64,000 nt of DNA from Aldrovandia affinis. Lineage: Eukaryota; Chordata; Actinopteri; Notacanthiformes; Halosauridae. Both the position numbers and the translations under genes were made by a program. Location of the stretch: assembly GCA_029706075.1 (NCBI GenBank), contig JAINUG010000070.1:186001-250000 (forward strand). Direction: 5' to 3'. Shown here piece by piece: positions 21,761 to 34,514 of the stretch (positions are counted from its first letter, which is position 1; each line of letters begins with the position of its first letter). A model generated the notes under the pieces. That model was not told where the DNA came from. It made no database searches and was given only the letters and a program-made list of their open reading frames with translations.

Positions 21761-24650
21761 CCTCTATCACTCCTCTCATTTTCTCTTCCCTCCACTGATT
21801 AATTTATCTTCCTTTCCTTCCACTTTCCTTTTCCTTTCCTCTCTTATCACTTCACTGTCTTGCCTTGTCTTTAGGTGCCATTGTATCTGAAATGAATTTA
21901 AAGATGGTATCAACAACTAGCCTAAACCTACACTGCCTGTCAAAGGTTTGGATAAGCCTGCTTGAAACCATATTATTCATGAATATCCATGCTTGAAATT
22001 ATATAAACTTAACTATAAACGCTTAATACTTAATTATATGGCATATGAACTTGTACATGTGCATATAATCATTAAGTGAATTGCATTCAAAATTGTAATT
22101 TTAAATGAAAATAGCACTGTCCCACTCGACCTGAATGGGAGATAGGTTTTTAGCTGAAAAAAGTGCCCCACTCTAGCTGAAAAACTCTGTTCCATTCAAG
22201 CTATAGCTGTCAAGTAGAGTGGGAGAGTGCTATAAATCAGTTTTTCATAAAATCTAGTGTCAATTTACAAACAATATATATATATATATTTGTTTACATT
22301 ACTGATCACTTTTCATTTAACACCAAAATTAAGGTTGTTGCACAAAAAATGACACATACACAGCCATATCATTTTAGAATAGCTTTCCATATGCCAGCAT
22401 GCTTACCATGTCATTCAACCGCTCAGCCGATTTTAAAAATGAGACCAAGCCCACTACAGTGATGTCACACCAATCAAAACGAACCTCTTACATGTTTAAG
22501 TGAATTTATCAAAAACGCCCAAAAACGACATACCCAAAAGTAAATTAAAGCTGCTCTTCAACCGCTTGCAGTATATGCATGGTTTTGGTCTACACTAACA
22601 AGATAACACTCTGAATTTTTGAATTGCAAAACAGTCAGAATCACTAAGTGCCTCTGGCACTGTGTAATAGTGGTCTGAATGTGCTGAATTTGAAGGATAT
22701 AAATTCCGCCTGGAATTTTTTGTAGAAACAGATGCCTGCAGGTGACTATAGCTGGTAGGTATAAGCTGGAAAACACCATAGGAACATAGCATGAAGTGTT
22801 ACCAAGTTCAGGTTCAAATTTCAGAACAAAACCTCAAAAAATGAACATATTACACAGTTTTTTGAAGGGTACCACCAGGCGTTCCCAAACTGTGCCATTT
22901 GGAGACTCCAAAGGGGCCTTTTCTTTCTTGTCTGAACAAATACAATTTTGAAATAAAAATAAAATTTGCATTCAAAAAGTATAGAGCATAAATAAAACAC
23001 AGCAAACATGAACTATTTACAAAATCCCTGAGTGAGGTTATAGTGTCCTTTCTGTATTCTTTTTTACAGCTCATCTCACATCAGCAGTTCAGTCACACAA
23101 TGAAACACAAAGGGGGGGAAGACACACATACACTTTCACACTTCCCTAGTCAAACAAAAGAGCGAGGGCACAAAGGGGGGGGGGGACACACACAGCACAC
23201 ACATACAATTCACACTTCACAGTCAAACAAAAGACAAACACAGGCACAGACTAATTTATAAGAAACTACCTTTTAGAAGTTAGTTTCACTTCACAGTCAA
23301 ACAAAAGACTAAACTATAGTTTATTTATGTCAAAATATACAACAATATATGTTATAATATAATGAAATACTTGAATATTTCAAATTTTCACTCCGTTTCG
23401 CCATTACTAGATTATTCGCATAGCTGCGTAATCATAGGGATGCGCAATTACGCGTGGCCACTGGTACAATAAACCTATCCAGAAGTGAGTTTATATAGGA
23501 CCGCTCAACCAACCAAATGTCGTTAGCTCATTGGATTAGCTAAACAATGATATGTGTCAGTTATCAGCTAAATCGGCTTCGATTTGATAAGGCTATCGTA
23601 AATCAAAGATAAGAAGGTAATCGCGGTGAACACAGACACGCATTGGCTATTGACGGCTATTGAGGCCGCTTGGGAGCTCCTATTTGGTCAAATGAGGTGT
23701 CATTCAAAAGGTCAGACCTGTCAGACATTTTTGTAGTAAAATATGGTAATTCTGAGATCCTGACCCGGAGTTAGAAGCTGAAAACTTGCAAGATTACGCA
23801 TGTCTGTAGTGAAGCGCGTATTTTTGCTCCAGCGGTTCCTGCGTGTTTTTGAAGGAAAAATGAGGTTTGGACTATATATTTTACTGGATTGGATCGCCTG
23901 GACTCTTTGCCAATGTCACATAAGCGTTTTAGTCGGATTGTAATCGATCGGTGGATTACAATATGAATTTATAGGTGAGTTGACTAGAATTTTTTTCGTT
24001 TGTTGGTTTGTTGTAGGTCTGACATAGCGGCTGATTGTACCTGCTGTTGTGATCTTATCTTGGAATAGTTTATATCATTCGAATCACAAGAATCGTAGCT
24101 TTCTAGCCATATAAGGCATGTGCACTTTTGTTAACGTAACTTTTCTGTATTTGGCCGAATTCGCGCAGATCGTATCTATGTCCCGCCGGCGGGACGTCCG
24201 ATTTTTAAAAGGTTTTATGTTCAGCACCTATACAGCTACAATTCAGTAACATCTGGTCAATGAGCTGTTGGTCGACAGAGATTTGTTTTGGTCGAGCAGT
24301 CACGTGGAAAAAATATTTAAAAACTTCTCCACGCAGCATGAGACACCTAGATTCGCTCCACGGTTCAGCGCGCTTGTCAGTATAATAATCCATTATGGAT
24401 GCTGTGGGTATGGCAGTGACAGTCCTTCACTCTTAACATAGCTAGGCTTATATATGTTCTCTTTAAATTATATTAGGCATTTAAGGTAATAATAATGTGA
24501 ATAATTCAGCAAAACTAATAAAAGTAACATTTTATAATAAATGTGTTTTGCTAATTGTATGGTTTATATATTTATAACTAACATGCGTAACACCCCTTTT
24601 CATGTAGCCTATATTGTATCCTTCTTGTTTTAGACACGCGAATGTGCATT
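21761..24650. other. Repeat-rich non-coding stretch
   Basis: No gene was recognised. Near 22105-22230, two GTAGAGTGGGACAG-like words on the minus strand mirror the pair at 19090-19135, and may be the outer ends of the pogo element. A short AT run lies at 22277-22290 and a purine/CA-rich patch at 23105-23260. CpGs become commoner at 23400-23960, with the foldback-like pair TCGGATTGTAATCGATCG and GTGGATTACAATATG near 23930-23965. About 30 bases near 24270-24300 resemble the end of the BED-hAT at 26335-26375. Confidence 0.45.
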
Positions 24651-24653
24651 TTA

Positions 24654-25634
24654 ATTGACCCATCGCTAAGGCCCGCCCCCCTTAGTTACTGTTGCTAAGC
24701 CCGTCAAGCTTTCGGAGCCAGCATGGCGCTCCCACTGTCGCTAACTGCACTCCCTGGAGAAATATTGTCCAATTTTTGGAAAAACGAAAAAACTATTTCA
24801 GACAGAAGCAGACAGAAGGGTCTACAAAATGCATTTGAAGGATATATTCAGGATGTCAAACTGACTCAGCAACGAAATCACGTAAAAAAAATAAAGATAG
24901 AACCACCGCATCACCGGGCGATTGAGACAAAGGACAACGACATTAAGGAGCAACACTGTTCCTGTAAAGCTGGGTAGGTCTCTATTCACTATTACAATCA
25001 TTAAAAAGCAGAAGCAGTAGGCCTATATAAAGTTACATTCAGTAGTAAGTTAGCTAGCATTAGCTAACTAACGTAACATTAGTAGCCTATAGTGTGCTGT
25101 AACGACATTACTCTGGTTAGCTCCACAGGTTTCTGCACCCATCTCATCGGACTTATCCATACCCTGGACCTCTGTAAAGGAAAAAATATCAGCAGTGTGT
25201 CAGCCCAGTCCTCCACAAGCTTGCCACAACAGTGGCATAAGCCAAGGGATGTAAAAATAATACCACAGCCCGTAACAGCTGTTGTGGTGGCAAAGGCCAA
25301 GACGAACCGACGTTAGTAGCGTACTTTACGATAATTTAGGTTAACCAGCTAACATCTGATAACAACAGCATAACATTATTTTACGGTTGATAAGAGTAAT
25401 TACTACCTTGGAGCAGACAAAGCTGTGCTTGTTGATCTTTGAGGTGTTCAACTGGGTATGAGGACGTCCACATAGCTTTATCCACAGCCTACACTTTTCA
25501 GGGTTTGATTTTGGTTTTGGAAAGGGAAAAAAAACGTATATCTCCTTCCAACCTCTCCGGGTAACGAGTGTCTCCTGTGCTGCGTTGTGATTGGTCAGTC
25601 TGCGTTTCGGGGGCGTGGCTTAGCAAAGGGTCAG
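24654..25634 (+). mobile_element. Putative DNA element carrying a SWIM-finger gene module
   Basis: Imperfect inverted repeats bracket the SWIM module: TTGACCCATCGCTAAGGCCC near 24654 and, inverted, CTGACCCTTTGCTAAGCCAC near 25634, each followed inward by GCCCCC. About 20 of 25 positions agree. The left end abuts TTAA, but no clear target duplication is visible at the right. The pair suggests a transposon of about 1 kb carrying two exons; superfamily unknown. The inverted repeats could be chance GC-rich promoter elements. Confidence 0.45.
24723..25316 (+). CDS. SWIM zinc-finger protein fragment, two exons
   Basis: Exon 1 (24723-24973) opens MALPLSLTALPGEILSNFW and ends at GG|GTAGGT. With the acceptor TTAG at 25117-25120, exon 2 (25121-25316) continues in frame. 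The junction reads CSCKAG-STGFCTHLIGLIHTL, a SWIM zinc finger (CxC-x7-CxH). It is followed by SSTSLPQQWHKPR, a block I associate with fish SWIM-plus-YqaJ-nuclease proteins. The frame stops at 25314-25316 after about 149 residues, but GTTAGT at 25310 could be a donor to a lost exon. No YqaJ nuclease domain is present downstream. SWIM fingers bind DNA or protein; the role here is unknown. Confidence 0.6.
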
Positions 25635-25714
25635 TAGCCTAAGATTTGCCTACAGTTAAGATTAGTGATATACGCATCCTTTAATTACTCATTCCGATAT
25701 AACCTAAGAACATA

Positions 25715-26390
25715 ATGTCAAAGAAAAAATCTGGAGTTTGGCAGCATTTCGTTTTAATCGCAGACGATCCCAAAAAAGTGGAATGTAAACTTTGCAAGCG
25801 TGTTTTCCAAGGCAGGGTTTATCGTTAATAAGACGAGGAGCAGCCTTTTGCCAAAAAATGTGGACAAGCTAGTGTTCCTGTGCCATAATATGAAACGACT
25901 GGGAAAGTAGGCCATCGGTTAAGACATTAGGCTATGTGTGATCATTCGTTTGTTAGCCTATTTTTTTGCAAAATAGATTTTAGATCCCAATGAGACCAAC
26001 CTGGTTAATTAAATAAAACATAGCCTACGCATTAGAACGTGTTATGGTTGTGGTCAAATAAAAGCATCAGCCTATTATGTGGCCATACCGCAACTTCACA
26101 AGCCCAAAGGCAGAATCTGCAAGGGCAGCATGAAGAGGGTTTTTTTTCCTTTCAAGTAATCCCTGAACTACAGCTCCATAAAGTTATTAGCCTATTGTTA
26201 GTCATTTGTGTCATTCACTTAAGAAAGTTATAAAACATGAGACAAGCGCAGTGTACATATGGTTGTATTTATTCAAACAAATAGGGTGTGTCATATAGAA
26301 GAAGAAAAAAGTTTCAACCAATCGTAAAAAACTGACGACTGTTGGTCGACCAAGATTTGTTTTAGTTGGGGACAGCCCTAAAAGGTACTG
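25715..26390 (+). mobile_element. BED-finger hAT deletion derivative
   Basis: An ATG at 25715 opens MSKKKSGVWQHF, then DPKKVECKLCKRVF, the first half of a BED zinc finger as found at the N-terminus of many hAT transposases. The frame stops at 25826. In another frame, 25848-25910 reads LPKNVDKLVFLCHNMKRLGK and a stop, the usual hAT C-terminal tail. The catalytic core has been deleted between them. The right terminus (26335-26380), read inward on the minus strand, is AGGGCTGTCCCCAACTAAAA then TCTTGGTCGACCAACAG, a terminus type common in fish hATs. The left end is not clear. Confidence 0.7.
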
Positions 26391-26677
26391 ACTCACCTCC
26401 GTGTCGGATTCGTTCCTTTGGTTAATCTAAAATTGCCATTAGTTGAAACGGCAGCGTCTCCTCCTATTTAACAATGTATTGTAGTAGTCTGCTAATTAAT
26501 TATCTTAGGCTACGTTTGCAGGCCTTTCCGATTTTTTGGACCACCTGTTTACTTTTACAAATGACCCATATCCGATACCTGTGTTTACATGGTTTACGCG
26601 TACACGAGGGTTTGGTTGCCGATACGGAAGTAAACAACAACCACGTCGGCACAGCCATACTGTATATAGTCGTATAT

Positions 26678-27848
26678 GGGGCATTCTACCGAATTAGTTC
26701 AAAGTGCGGTCCCACAACAAGAAAAACTATTTAACAAAACAATTAAGTATTCAGACATAGATATTTACTAAGAATATGTTATGATCTATTTAAACCCAAG
26801 GCATTAAATGAGATAGTGATAAGCTAAATTTAAAAAAAAACATCATTTATAGGGTACTTTCTATTGGGAAGTAGCTGTCCCAAACCCTGACCCCTAAATT
26901 TAAATGTATGTAAATAACACTTAAAACATTTTTTTAGATTTTGTTCAATAGTGTAATTTATTTAGATTTATTGTGGGTTTAATTTTTAAATAAAAAAACT
27001 ATACTAAAAAAATCTTGTCCCAAGTTTTCATGTCACTAGCGAAACACAAGAGTTTTAGTCCATTGGCTGAGCCTGGTTTTTAGCCACACCCCTGCATTTT
27101 TGACCAGGCAGTGACACTGCCTCCCTGTCCCTCATGGCTGCATGGTAAGTAGCTAAATCCCATACTTTTGAAATAAATGTGTTCCAAAGTCTGGAAATCG
27201 GTGTGTAACTTTAAGAATTGTCACCACCAAACACATATTCTCTTCAATTAAGTAAACTTTTTGGGGTTTTATGCAAAATATTATGTTTTTATGTGTGTAC
27301 ACATCTTCAAAGATGTGTATGCTAGCCATGTGCTTGCTAGCATTCTTTAGTTATCTTGAAAGTTAGCTAGAATTGTAGAATTGTCACTACCGAAACATAT
27401 GGTAAAGTTTCAGTAGTGACAAAATGGAATGGTAAGTAGTTAAATCCCATCATTTTGAAATAAATGTGTTCCAAAGTCTGAAAATCAGTGTGTAACTTTA
27501 AGAATGGAACACATATTCTCTTCAATAAAGTACACTTTTTGGGGTTTATGCAAAATATTATGTTTTCAAAGCTGTTTGCTAGCCATGTGCTTGCTAGCAT
27601 TCTTTAGTTATGCTAGCAAAATGGAATGTTCAATCATCTATTTTCAGTGTTTCCTTTACCATTGCCTTGGAGGGACCTCCCGTCCATCCTGAAAGACCCC
27701 AAAAGCAAAAAATACCGGACTTTTAGATCGCTAACAATTTTAGTTTAACATAGCGAAAATTAGCATCGCGGCTAGCGGACATTTTTGACTGAGTGAGAGA
27801 TTATGAAATCTTTTGACACCTCTTTTGACACCTTTGCATAGATGTTTT

Positions 27849-27894
<46 letters not shown>

Positions 27895-28871
27895 CGCGCA
27901 AGAGATGAAATTTGTGTTCATAATCAGTTCATTCATTCAGATTCAACTGCATATCACTTTCTGGTGTATTTTTCTTTAAGATGTTGAATCTATTTGTTAC
28001 AGACCTTTCGAGGATACATTAGTTAGCGTTCAGAAGCCTGACAGCAACAGCATAGTATCAATGTTATTTGTCAATGTTTTCTTCTTCTTCTCTTTTACTG
28101 AACCCACTTGGTTAATTATTTTCCATTGATAAGTAATGTTTGTACTTTAAATGGTTATGGATGAACAATTGTTATGTCTTCAAAAATAAAATTATTTTAT
28201 TGACCACAAAACATTTGTGTTTGTAATATTCCCAACATAAGGCATGTTATGAGTTAAGATTAAGCAATAAGGTTGAGGGAATATGATACAACCTTGCAAA
28301 CAAGGACCCTGTGGTCACTACCGAAACAGTGCAGTCACTACCGAAACACTGGGTGTTTTGTAAAAAATAAAGTATATTGAGTTATAAACTAAAATGTTAT
28401 GATACTGATTGGTTAAATGTATGTTCAATTTCATCAATCATTAACTCTGAAATCAATATAATCAGTGTTATGCATTTTACAGAGAAAGATTGCATTTAGA
28501 TTTTGATTAATTGTATAAATTGAACTTTGAAATTTGGTAAAAATGTCATTTTTATTGATTTAATTGTGAAAACCTTCAAGAAACATTTGTAAAAATACTC
28601 TTTAGAGAAGGGAAGGAAACACAATCTTAACAGGTTAATATAATACTTTTTTACTATAGTGTATTACTATGTTTCGGTAGTGACCATTTTTGGGAGAGGA
28701 AAAACATTCCAAAAGAGTCTGAAAATACAATATAAAAATTGACTGTACTTTTACTAGATATATGTACTTTAGATATGGTACAATATATATGCGGACAACG
28801 TTTTGGAATAAAACATACAAAATTTCAAAATATTTTCAACCTGACTTTGGACCAATTCGATAGAATGGCCC
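26678..28871. mobile_element. Inner nested element with repeated 15-bp motif
   Basis: Inverted ends GGGGCATTCTACCGAATTAG (left) and, inverted, GGGCCATTCTATCGAATTGG (right) continue to match inward through GTTCAAAGT/GTCCAAAGT. Flanks are GTATAT and ATATAC. The interior is AT-rich with no convincing ORF. It contains the word GTCACTACCGAAACA at 27383, 28314 and 28334, its exact inverse at 28670, and near matches at 27032, 27220 and 27407 (inverse). A segment of about 140 bases (27140-27285) is repeated at 27430-27565. The superfamily is unknown. Confidence 0.7.
27847..27890. repeat. (TG)n microsatellite
   Basis: About 19 uninterrupted TG dinucleotides are followed by a short CG/CA alternating run. 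It lies within the inner nested element. Confidence 0.95.
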
Positions 28872-29596
28872 ATATACAAATGTAAAGAGCACTGGCAAAT
28901 GTAAATGCAAATTTAAGTTTTATATTTGGAAACATTATATTTAAAGACGCAGTATGCAGGATTTATTTATTTAATGTATTTAAAAGGGACAGCACATAGT
29001 AATCAACATATCCGCAAAAAGCGTCGATGGGTACAATGCTAGAGTTAGCTCGAGAGCCAATATAGGAGAGTATAAAAAGAGTGTAGGCCAAATAAACATG
29101 AGCAAAAAAACAAAACAAAAAGTTCATAATCAGACACTTCCTATTTACAACATTACAAGGTTCAATGAGAGTAGCTTTGATTTTCTTTCAGCCAAGACTT
29201 AAGTTTATTTGTGTCGGTGTGATAATTGTTGCTTGATCATCTGATATCTGTCGAAATCTCTTCAAAAACGGTTTTGTGGACGATACATCCCCTGTATATT
29301 CCTGGTTGTGCACGTGTAACGTTACACGTCTATCAAATGCGAAAAAGTATAAGTGTCGCATTTTGAATGACGTGCGAATCGGAATGACAGGGAAATTCCG
29401 ATCTGTGCGTTTAGATGACAATCACATCGGATTTATTTCCACATATGAATGTGGCCCAAAACGGATCTGAAAATATCCGATTCCATGTGCTTTTTTCCTG
29501 TTTACACGTTCATAATAAATATCGGATGTGTGCCACATCTGAGCAAAAAAATCGGAATTGGGTCACTTTTGTCAGACGGTGCAAACGTAGCCTTAG

Positions 29597-29980
29597 TATT
29601 TCGCTGTTTATGTAGTATTCATGCCCGGTGTCTATTTTGGTTGAAAACTTGATAATAACCTACCCACCTTATATGATGATTACACTATGTATTGCTCTTA
29701 TCTGACGAGGTGTGAACCAACTTGTTTTGAGTTTGTTGAGACATGACAGCAGTTTGTTTGCTGCTATTTTCAGTCATTGAGATTATTGGGATTGTATATT
29801 GATGTTTAACACCAAAAGGGGTAAGAGGATTTGTTCTCAAGGTTAACTTTTGTTGCCGTTGGGGGACAGTGAGTGTGGCATATTGCCTTGTATTAATATG
29901 AATTGTTTGATGTCATGTGACCACCTGTTATATTGTTGATGCGCAGCCCCCCTTGAGGCATTCCATTCATGGACTACATT
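29597..29980. other. Intergenic DNA, nothing recognised
   Basis: No coding or repeat signal was recognised between the DNA transposon and the L2 tail. Confidence 0.4.
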
Positions 29981-29984
29981 TTAC

Positions 29985-31670
29985 ATTTTAAGCATTTAGC
30001 AGACGCTCTTATCCAGAGCGACTTACAAGATGTGCATTAATACAAGGTAAGAACAATCATAGTTAGCGCACAAGATCAGTGCAGTAAAACAGCAATAGAC
30101 ATCATTGCAGGCGTCTGCGTATCATACCTGTAACACTGGGAAAGAAAAGGTTTGTGGGATTTTTTTTTTTTTTAAATGGTGTAGAACAAGTAAACAGTGG
30201 TAACGACAGATTGACTAGATGGACAGTGTTCAGTGGTAGTGGAGTCTGAAGAGGTGGGTTTTGAGTCTCTTGCGGAAGATTGGAAGTGATTCCGCAGTCC
30301 TGACCGATTGCGGGAGGTCGTTCCACCAGCGAGGGACCAGGACAGAGAAGAGGCGAGACCGCGAGGAGCGGCTGCCAGGCGCCCGGAGGGATGGGGCAGT
30401 CAGTTTGCCAGCAGAGGCGGAGCGGAGGGGTCTGGGCGGGGTATAGGGAGTGATGAGTGACTGGAGGTATGGGGGAGCAGTACCTCTGGCCACTTGAAAA
30501 GCAAGCACCAGTGACTTGAATCTGATGCGTGCTGCGATGGGGAGCCAGTGCAGAGAGGAGAGTAGAGGGGTGACTTGGGTGAACTTCGGCTGGTTGAACA
30601 CCAGGCGAGCGGCAGCGTTCTGGACTAGTTGCAGTGGAAGGCCTGCCAGCAAGGAATTGCAGTAGTCCAGACGTGAGATCACCAGGGCCTGGACCGGGAG
30701 TTGAGTGGCCTCTTGGGTGAGGAACGGTCGGATGTGGAGGGAGAAACGGCAGGTCCGAGTGATCGCTGCAATATGGCTCGAGAAGCACAGCTGGTTGTCC
30801 AGGGTTACCCCAAGACTCCTGGCAGACTGGGACGGAGACACTATGGAGCCTTCCACGGTGATTGACGCATCAATCATCGGGGAGCCCTTCGCTGGGAGGA
30901 AGAGCAGCTCTGTCTTCCCCAGGTTCAGCTTCAGGTGGTGGGTGGACATCCATGCGGAGATGTCAGCCAGGCATGCAGAGATCCGTGCCGGGACCTGGGT
31001 ATCAGATGGAGAGAAGGAGAGAAACAGTTGAGTGTCATCAGCATAACAGTGATAGGAAAAACCATGAGCAGAAATAACAGAGCCAAGTGTACAGAGAAAA
31101 TAGGACGGGGCCTAGCACCGAGCCCTGCGGGACTCCGGTAGAGAGGGTGTGGGGAGAGGAGAGGGATCCTCTCCAGGCCACCTGGTAGGACCGGTCAGCC
31201 AGGTAGGACTCAAACCATGTCAACGCAGATCCAGAGATTCCCATCTCGACGAGAGATGAGAGCAGGATCCGGTGGTCCACGGTGTCGAATGCCACCGACA
31301 GGTCGAGGAGGAGGAGGACAGAGCTAAGGGATCTTAGCCCCGTGAAGAGCCTCAGTGACCGCAAGGAGAGCAGTCTCTGTGGAGTGGCCTGCTCTGAACC
31401 CAGATTGGTTGGGATCAAGCAGGTCGTTCTGTAAGAAATTTGCAGACAGTTGATTATAGACAGCCCGCTCTAATGTTTTGGAAAGGAATGGGAGGAGAGA
31501 GACAGGTCGGTAGTTAGAGATGACAGCAGGATTCAGAGAGGGTTTTTTGAGGAGGGGGACAACATGAGCGCATTTGAGGGAGGAGGGGACAGAGCCAGAG
31601 GAAAGAGAGGAGTTAATGACATTGGAGACAAAGGGGAGGACTGACATGAGATGCACTGAAAATCTACGGT
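29985..31670 (-). mobile_element. L2-clade LINE, 5'-truncated
   Basis: The minus strand carries an L2 reverse transcriptase from about 31656 to 30230, then a 3' tail ending with GTAAGTCGCTCTGGATAAG and AGCGTCTGCTAAATGC (29990-30030). The RT starts mid-protein, with [67 protein letters not shown] and the catalytic CYADDTQLF at about 31030-31055. It ends at the usual [14 protein letters not shown] and [11 protein letters not shown] frameshift near 31340 and a break near 31050 inactivate it. No endonuclease domain remains. Confidence 0.9.
30230..31656 (-). pseudogene. L2 reverse transcriptase ORF, frameshifted
   Basis: Three open segments in different frames (31656-31324, 31418-31038 and 30949-30230) together cover the RT fingers, palm, thumb and C-terminal region. 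The palm Asp residues (FDTVDH and YADD) are intact, so loss of function comes from the frame breaks and the missing N-terminus. The last 65 residues are nearly identical to the L2 piece at 48340-48548, evidence of a recently active family in this genome. Confidence 0.88.
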
Positions 31671-31744
31671 TTTAATTCTGAATAAATACAAGTTTACTTT
31701 AACTCAAGATTCCATTATTTATTGCTGAAGCAGATACAACAGAG

Positions 31745-31925
31745 AGGGAATTTTCCATTTTGCAAGCATTTAGCAGACGCTCTTATCCAGAGCGACTTAC
31801 AATATGTGCATTTATACATGGTATGATCAATCATTGTTCGCGCAAGATATCAGTGAAGTAATACAGCAATAGACATTGTTGGCAGCTATACACCGTACCT
31901 GTAACACAGGGAAATAAATGGTTAG
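31745..31925 (-). repeat. L2 3'-tail fragment
   Basis: A second copy of the L2 3' end. AGCATTTAGCAGACGCTCTT and ATCCAGAGCGACTTACAA match 29990-30030, and the sequence stays similar through CCTGTAACACAGGGAAA. It is a 5'-truncated insertion in the same orientation as the L2 next door. Confidence 0.85.
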
Positions 31926-33275
<1,350 letters not shown>

Positions 33276-33434
33276 CAGACTTAACCTGGATTGCTTCAGT
33301 AAATATCCAGCTGTATAAATGGATTGTATGTAAAGAAATGTGAAATTAGACATTGTGAAATGTTAAATTAACAAGTACGAGTTGTTTACACAAGGATAAT
33401 TGGACCCGAGTGTACCATCTAGAAGGACAAAATC

Positions 33435-34250
33435 GTATTCCCTATACTATACGCACCACACTGCATCCATGCATTATCCTGCTGGAAGTAGCCATTAGAA
33501 GATGGGTAGACTGTGGCCATAAAGGGATGCACATGGTCAGCAACAAGACTCAGGTAGACTGTGGCATTTAAATGATGCTCAATTAGTATTAAGGGGCCAA
33601 GAAAACATTCCCCACGTCATTACACCACCACCAGCCTGAACTACGCAGAATGGATGCATTTAATTAATGTTGTTTACAACAAATTCTGATCCTACCATCT
33701 GCATATCACAGCCCTCAGGACTGCCGCTCACTGGATGTTTTTAGTTTTTCACACCATTCTCTGTAAACTCTAGAGCACAGGTGTCAAACTCATTCCATCG
33801 AGGGCCAAGTGTATGCAGGTTTTTGTTGCAACCAATGCACTACACCAGGTGATTTCACTAATTAGCCCACTTCTTCAACCAAGGGAGGGACCTAATTGAA
33901 ATCACCTGGAGTAGTGCATTGGTTGCAATAAAAACCTACATACACTCGGCCCTCGATGTAATGAGTTTGAGACCCCTGTTCTAGAGACTGTTGTGCATGA
34001 AAATCCCATGAGATCAGCAGTTTGAGATATTCACACCACCTTGTCTGGCACTCGCAATCATTCCACGGTCAAAGTCACTTAGATCACATTTCTTTCCCAT
34101 TCAGATTTTTGGTCTGAACAACAACTGAACCTCTTGACCATGTCTGCATGCTTTTATGCATTGAATTACTGCCACATGATTGGCTGATTAGATAATTGCA
34201 TTAATGAGCAGGTGTACAGGTGTACCTAATAAAGTGGCCACTGAGTGTAT
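33435..34250 (-). mobile_element. Tc1-like transposon, internally deleted
   Basis: The right end holds the well-known terminus-proximal sequence AGGTGTACCTAATAAAGTGG. Read from there on the minus strand, the sequence follows a Tc1-like transposase gene: a start region near 34085-34110, then a helix-turn-helix part up to the embedded MITE. The 33440-33640 part corresponds to the DDE catalytic region (CATTATCCTGCTGGAAGTAG, the complement of a YFQQDNA-type segment). The central part is deleted near 33700-33720. It is non-functional. A 203-bp hAT MITE is inserted at 33776-33978. Confidence 0.75.
33776..33978. mobile_element. Palindromic hAT MITE
   Basis: The sequence is almost one palindrome. 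CAGGTGTCAAACTCATTCCA with TCGAGGGCC at the left pairs with GGCCCTCGATGTAATGAG and TTTGAGACCCCTG at the right. Flanks CTCTAGAG and TTCTAGAG are an 8-bp duplication with one mismatch. CAGGGGTGTCAAACTC-type ends are a widespread vertebrate hAT MITE type. It interrupts the Tc1-like element, so it is younger. Confidence 0.88.
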
Positions 34251-34514
34251 ATTATATATACTGGGTAGTCAGGTTTGTTTCGCTACATTCATTTTGCCAG
34301 CAGATGGTAATGTGCATTCTCTCATATGAAGCTCCAAGTTCTGAACCTATTTTCGACACAGTGTGTCGAAAACACGCAATGCTTCAGAAAGCTCCATTTC
34401 ACCATCATTACTTGTAGCCTTGAGATTGTCCATGCTTGTGTAGCGGATGGGCTCAGTGAGCACCCGCTTCAGAGTGACGTGGATAAGAGTGTGATTAGTT
34501 CCTGGAGTTAGGAA

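Larger units (their letters stand above)
26504..29596. mobile_element. DNA transposon, outer of a nested pair
   Basis: Inverted ends CTTAGGCTACGTTTGCA (26504-26520) and GCAAACGTAGCCTTAG (29581-29596) bracket the stretch. Subterminal regions on both sides are rich in ATCCGAT/ATCGGA words, probably transposase-binding sites (for example CCGATTTTTTGGACC on the left and AATCGGAATTGGGTCAC on the right). No transposase was recognised. The ends resemble fish hAT termini, but I cannot define an 8-bp duplication. A second element (26678-28871) sits inside. Confidence 0.7.

Noticed and set aside
24250-24310. Left terminus of the BED-hAT derivative
   Set aside because: About 30 bases match the right terminus, but in the same orientation, not inverted, and the GGGCTGTCCCC end is missing.
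30261-31141. Several plus-strand ORFs over the L2 at 30.2-31.1 kb
   Set aside because: Opposite-strand shadows of the L2 reverse transcriptase, which has clear RT motifs on the minus strand.
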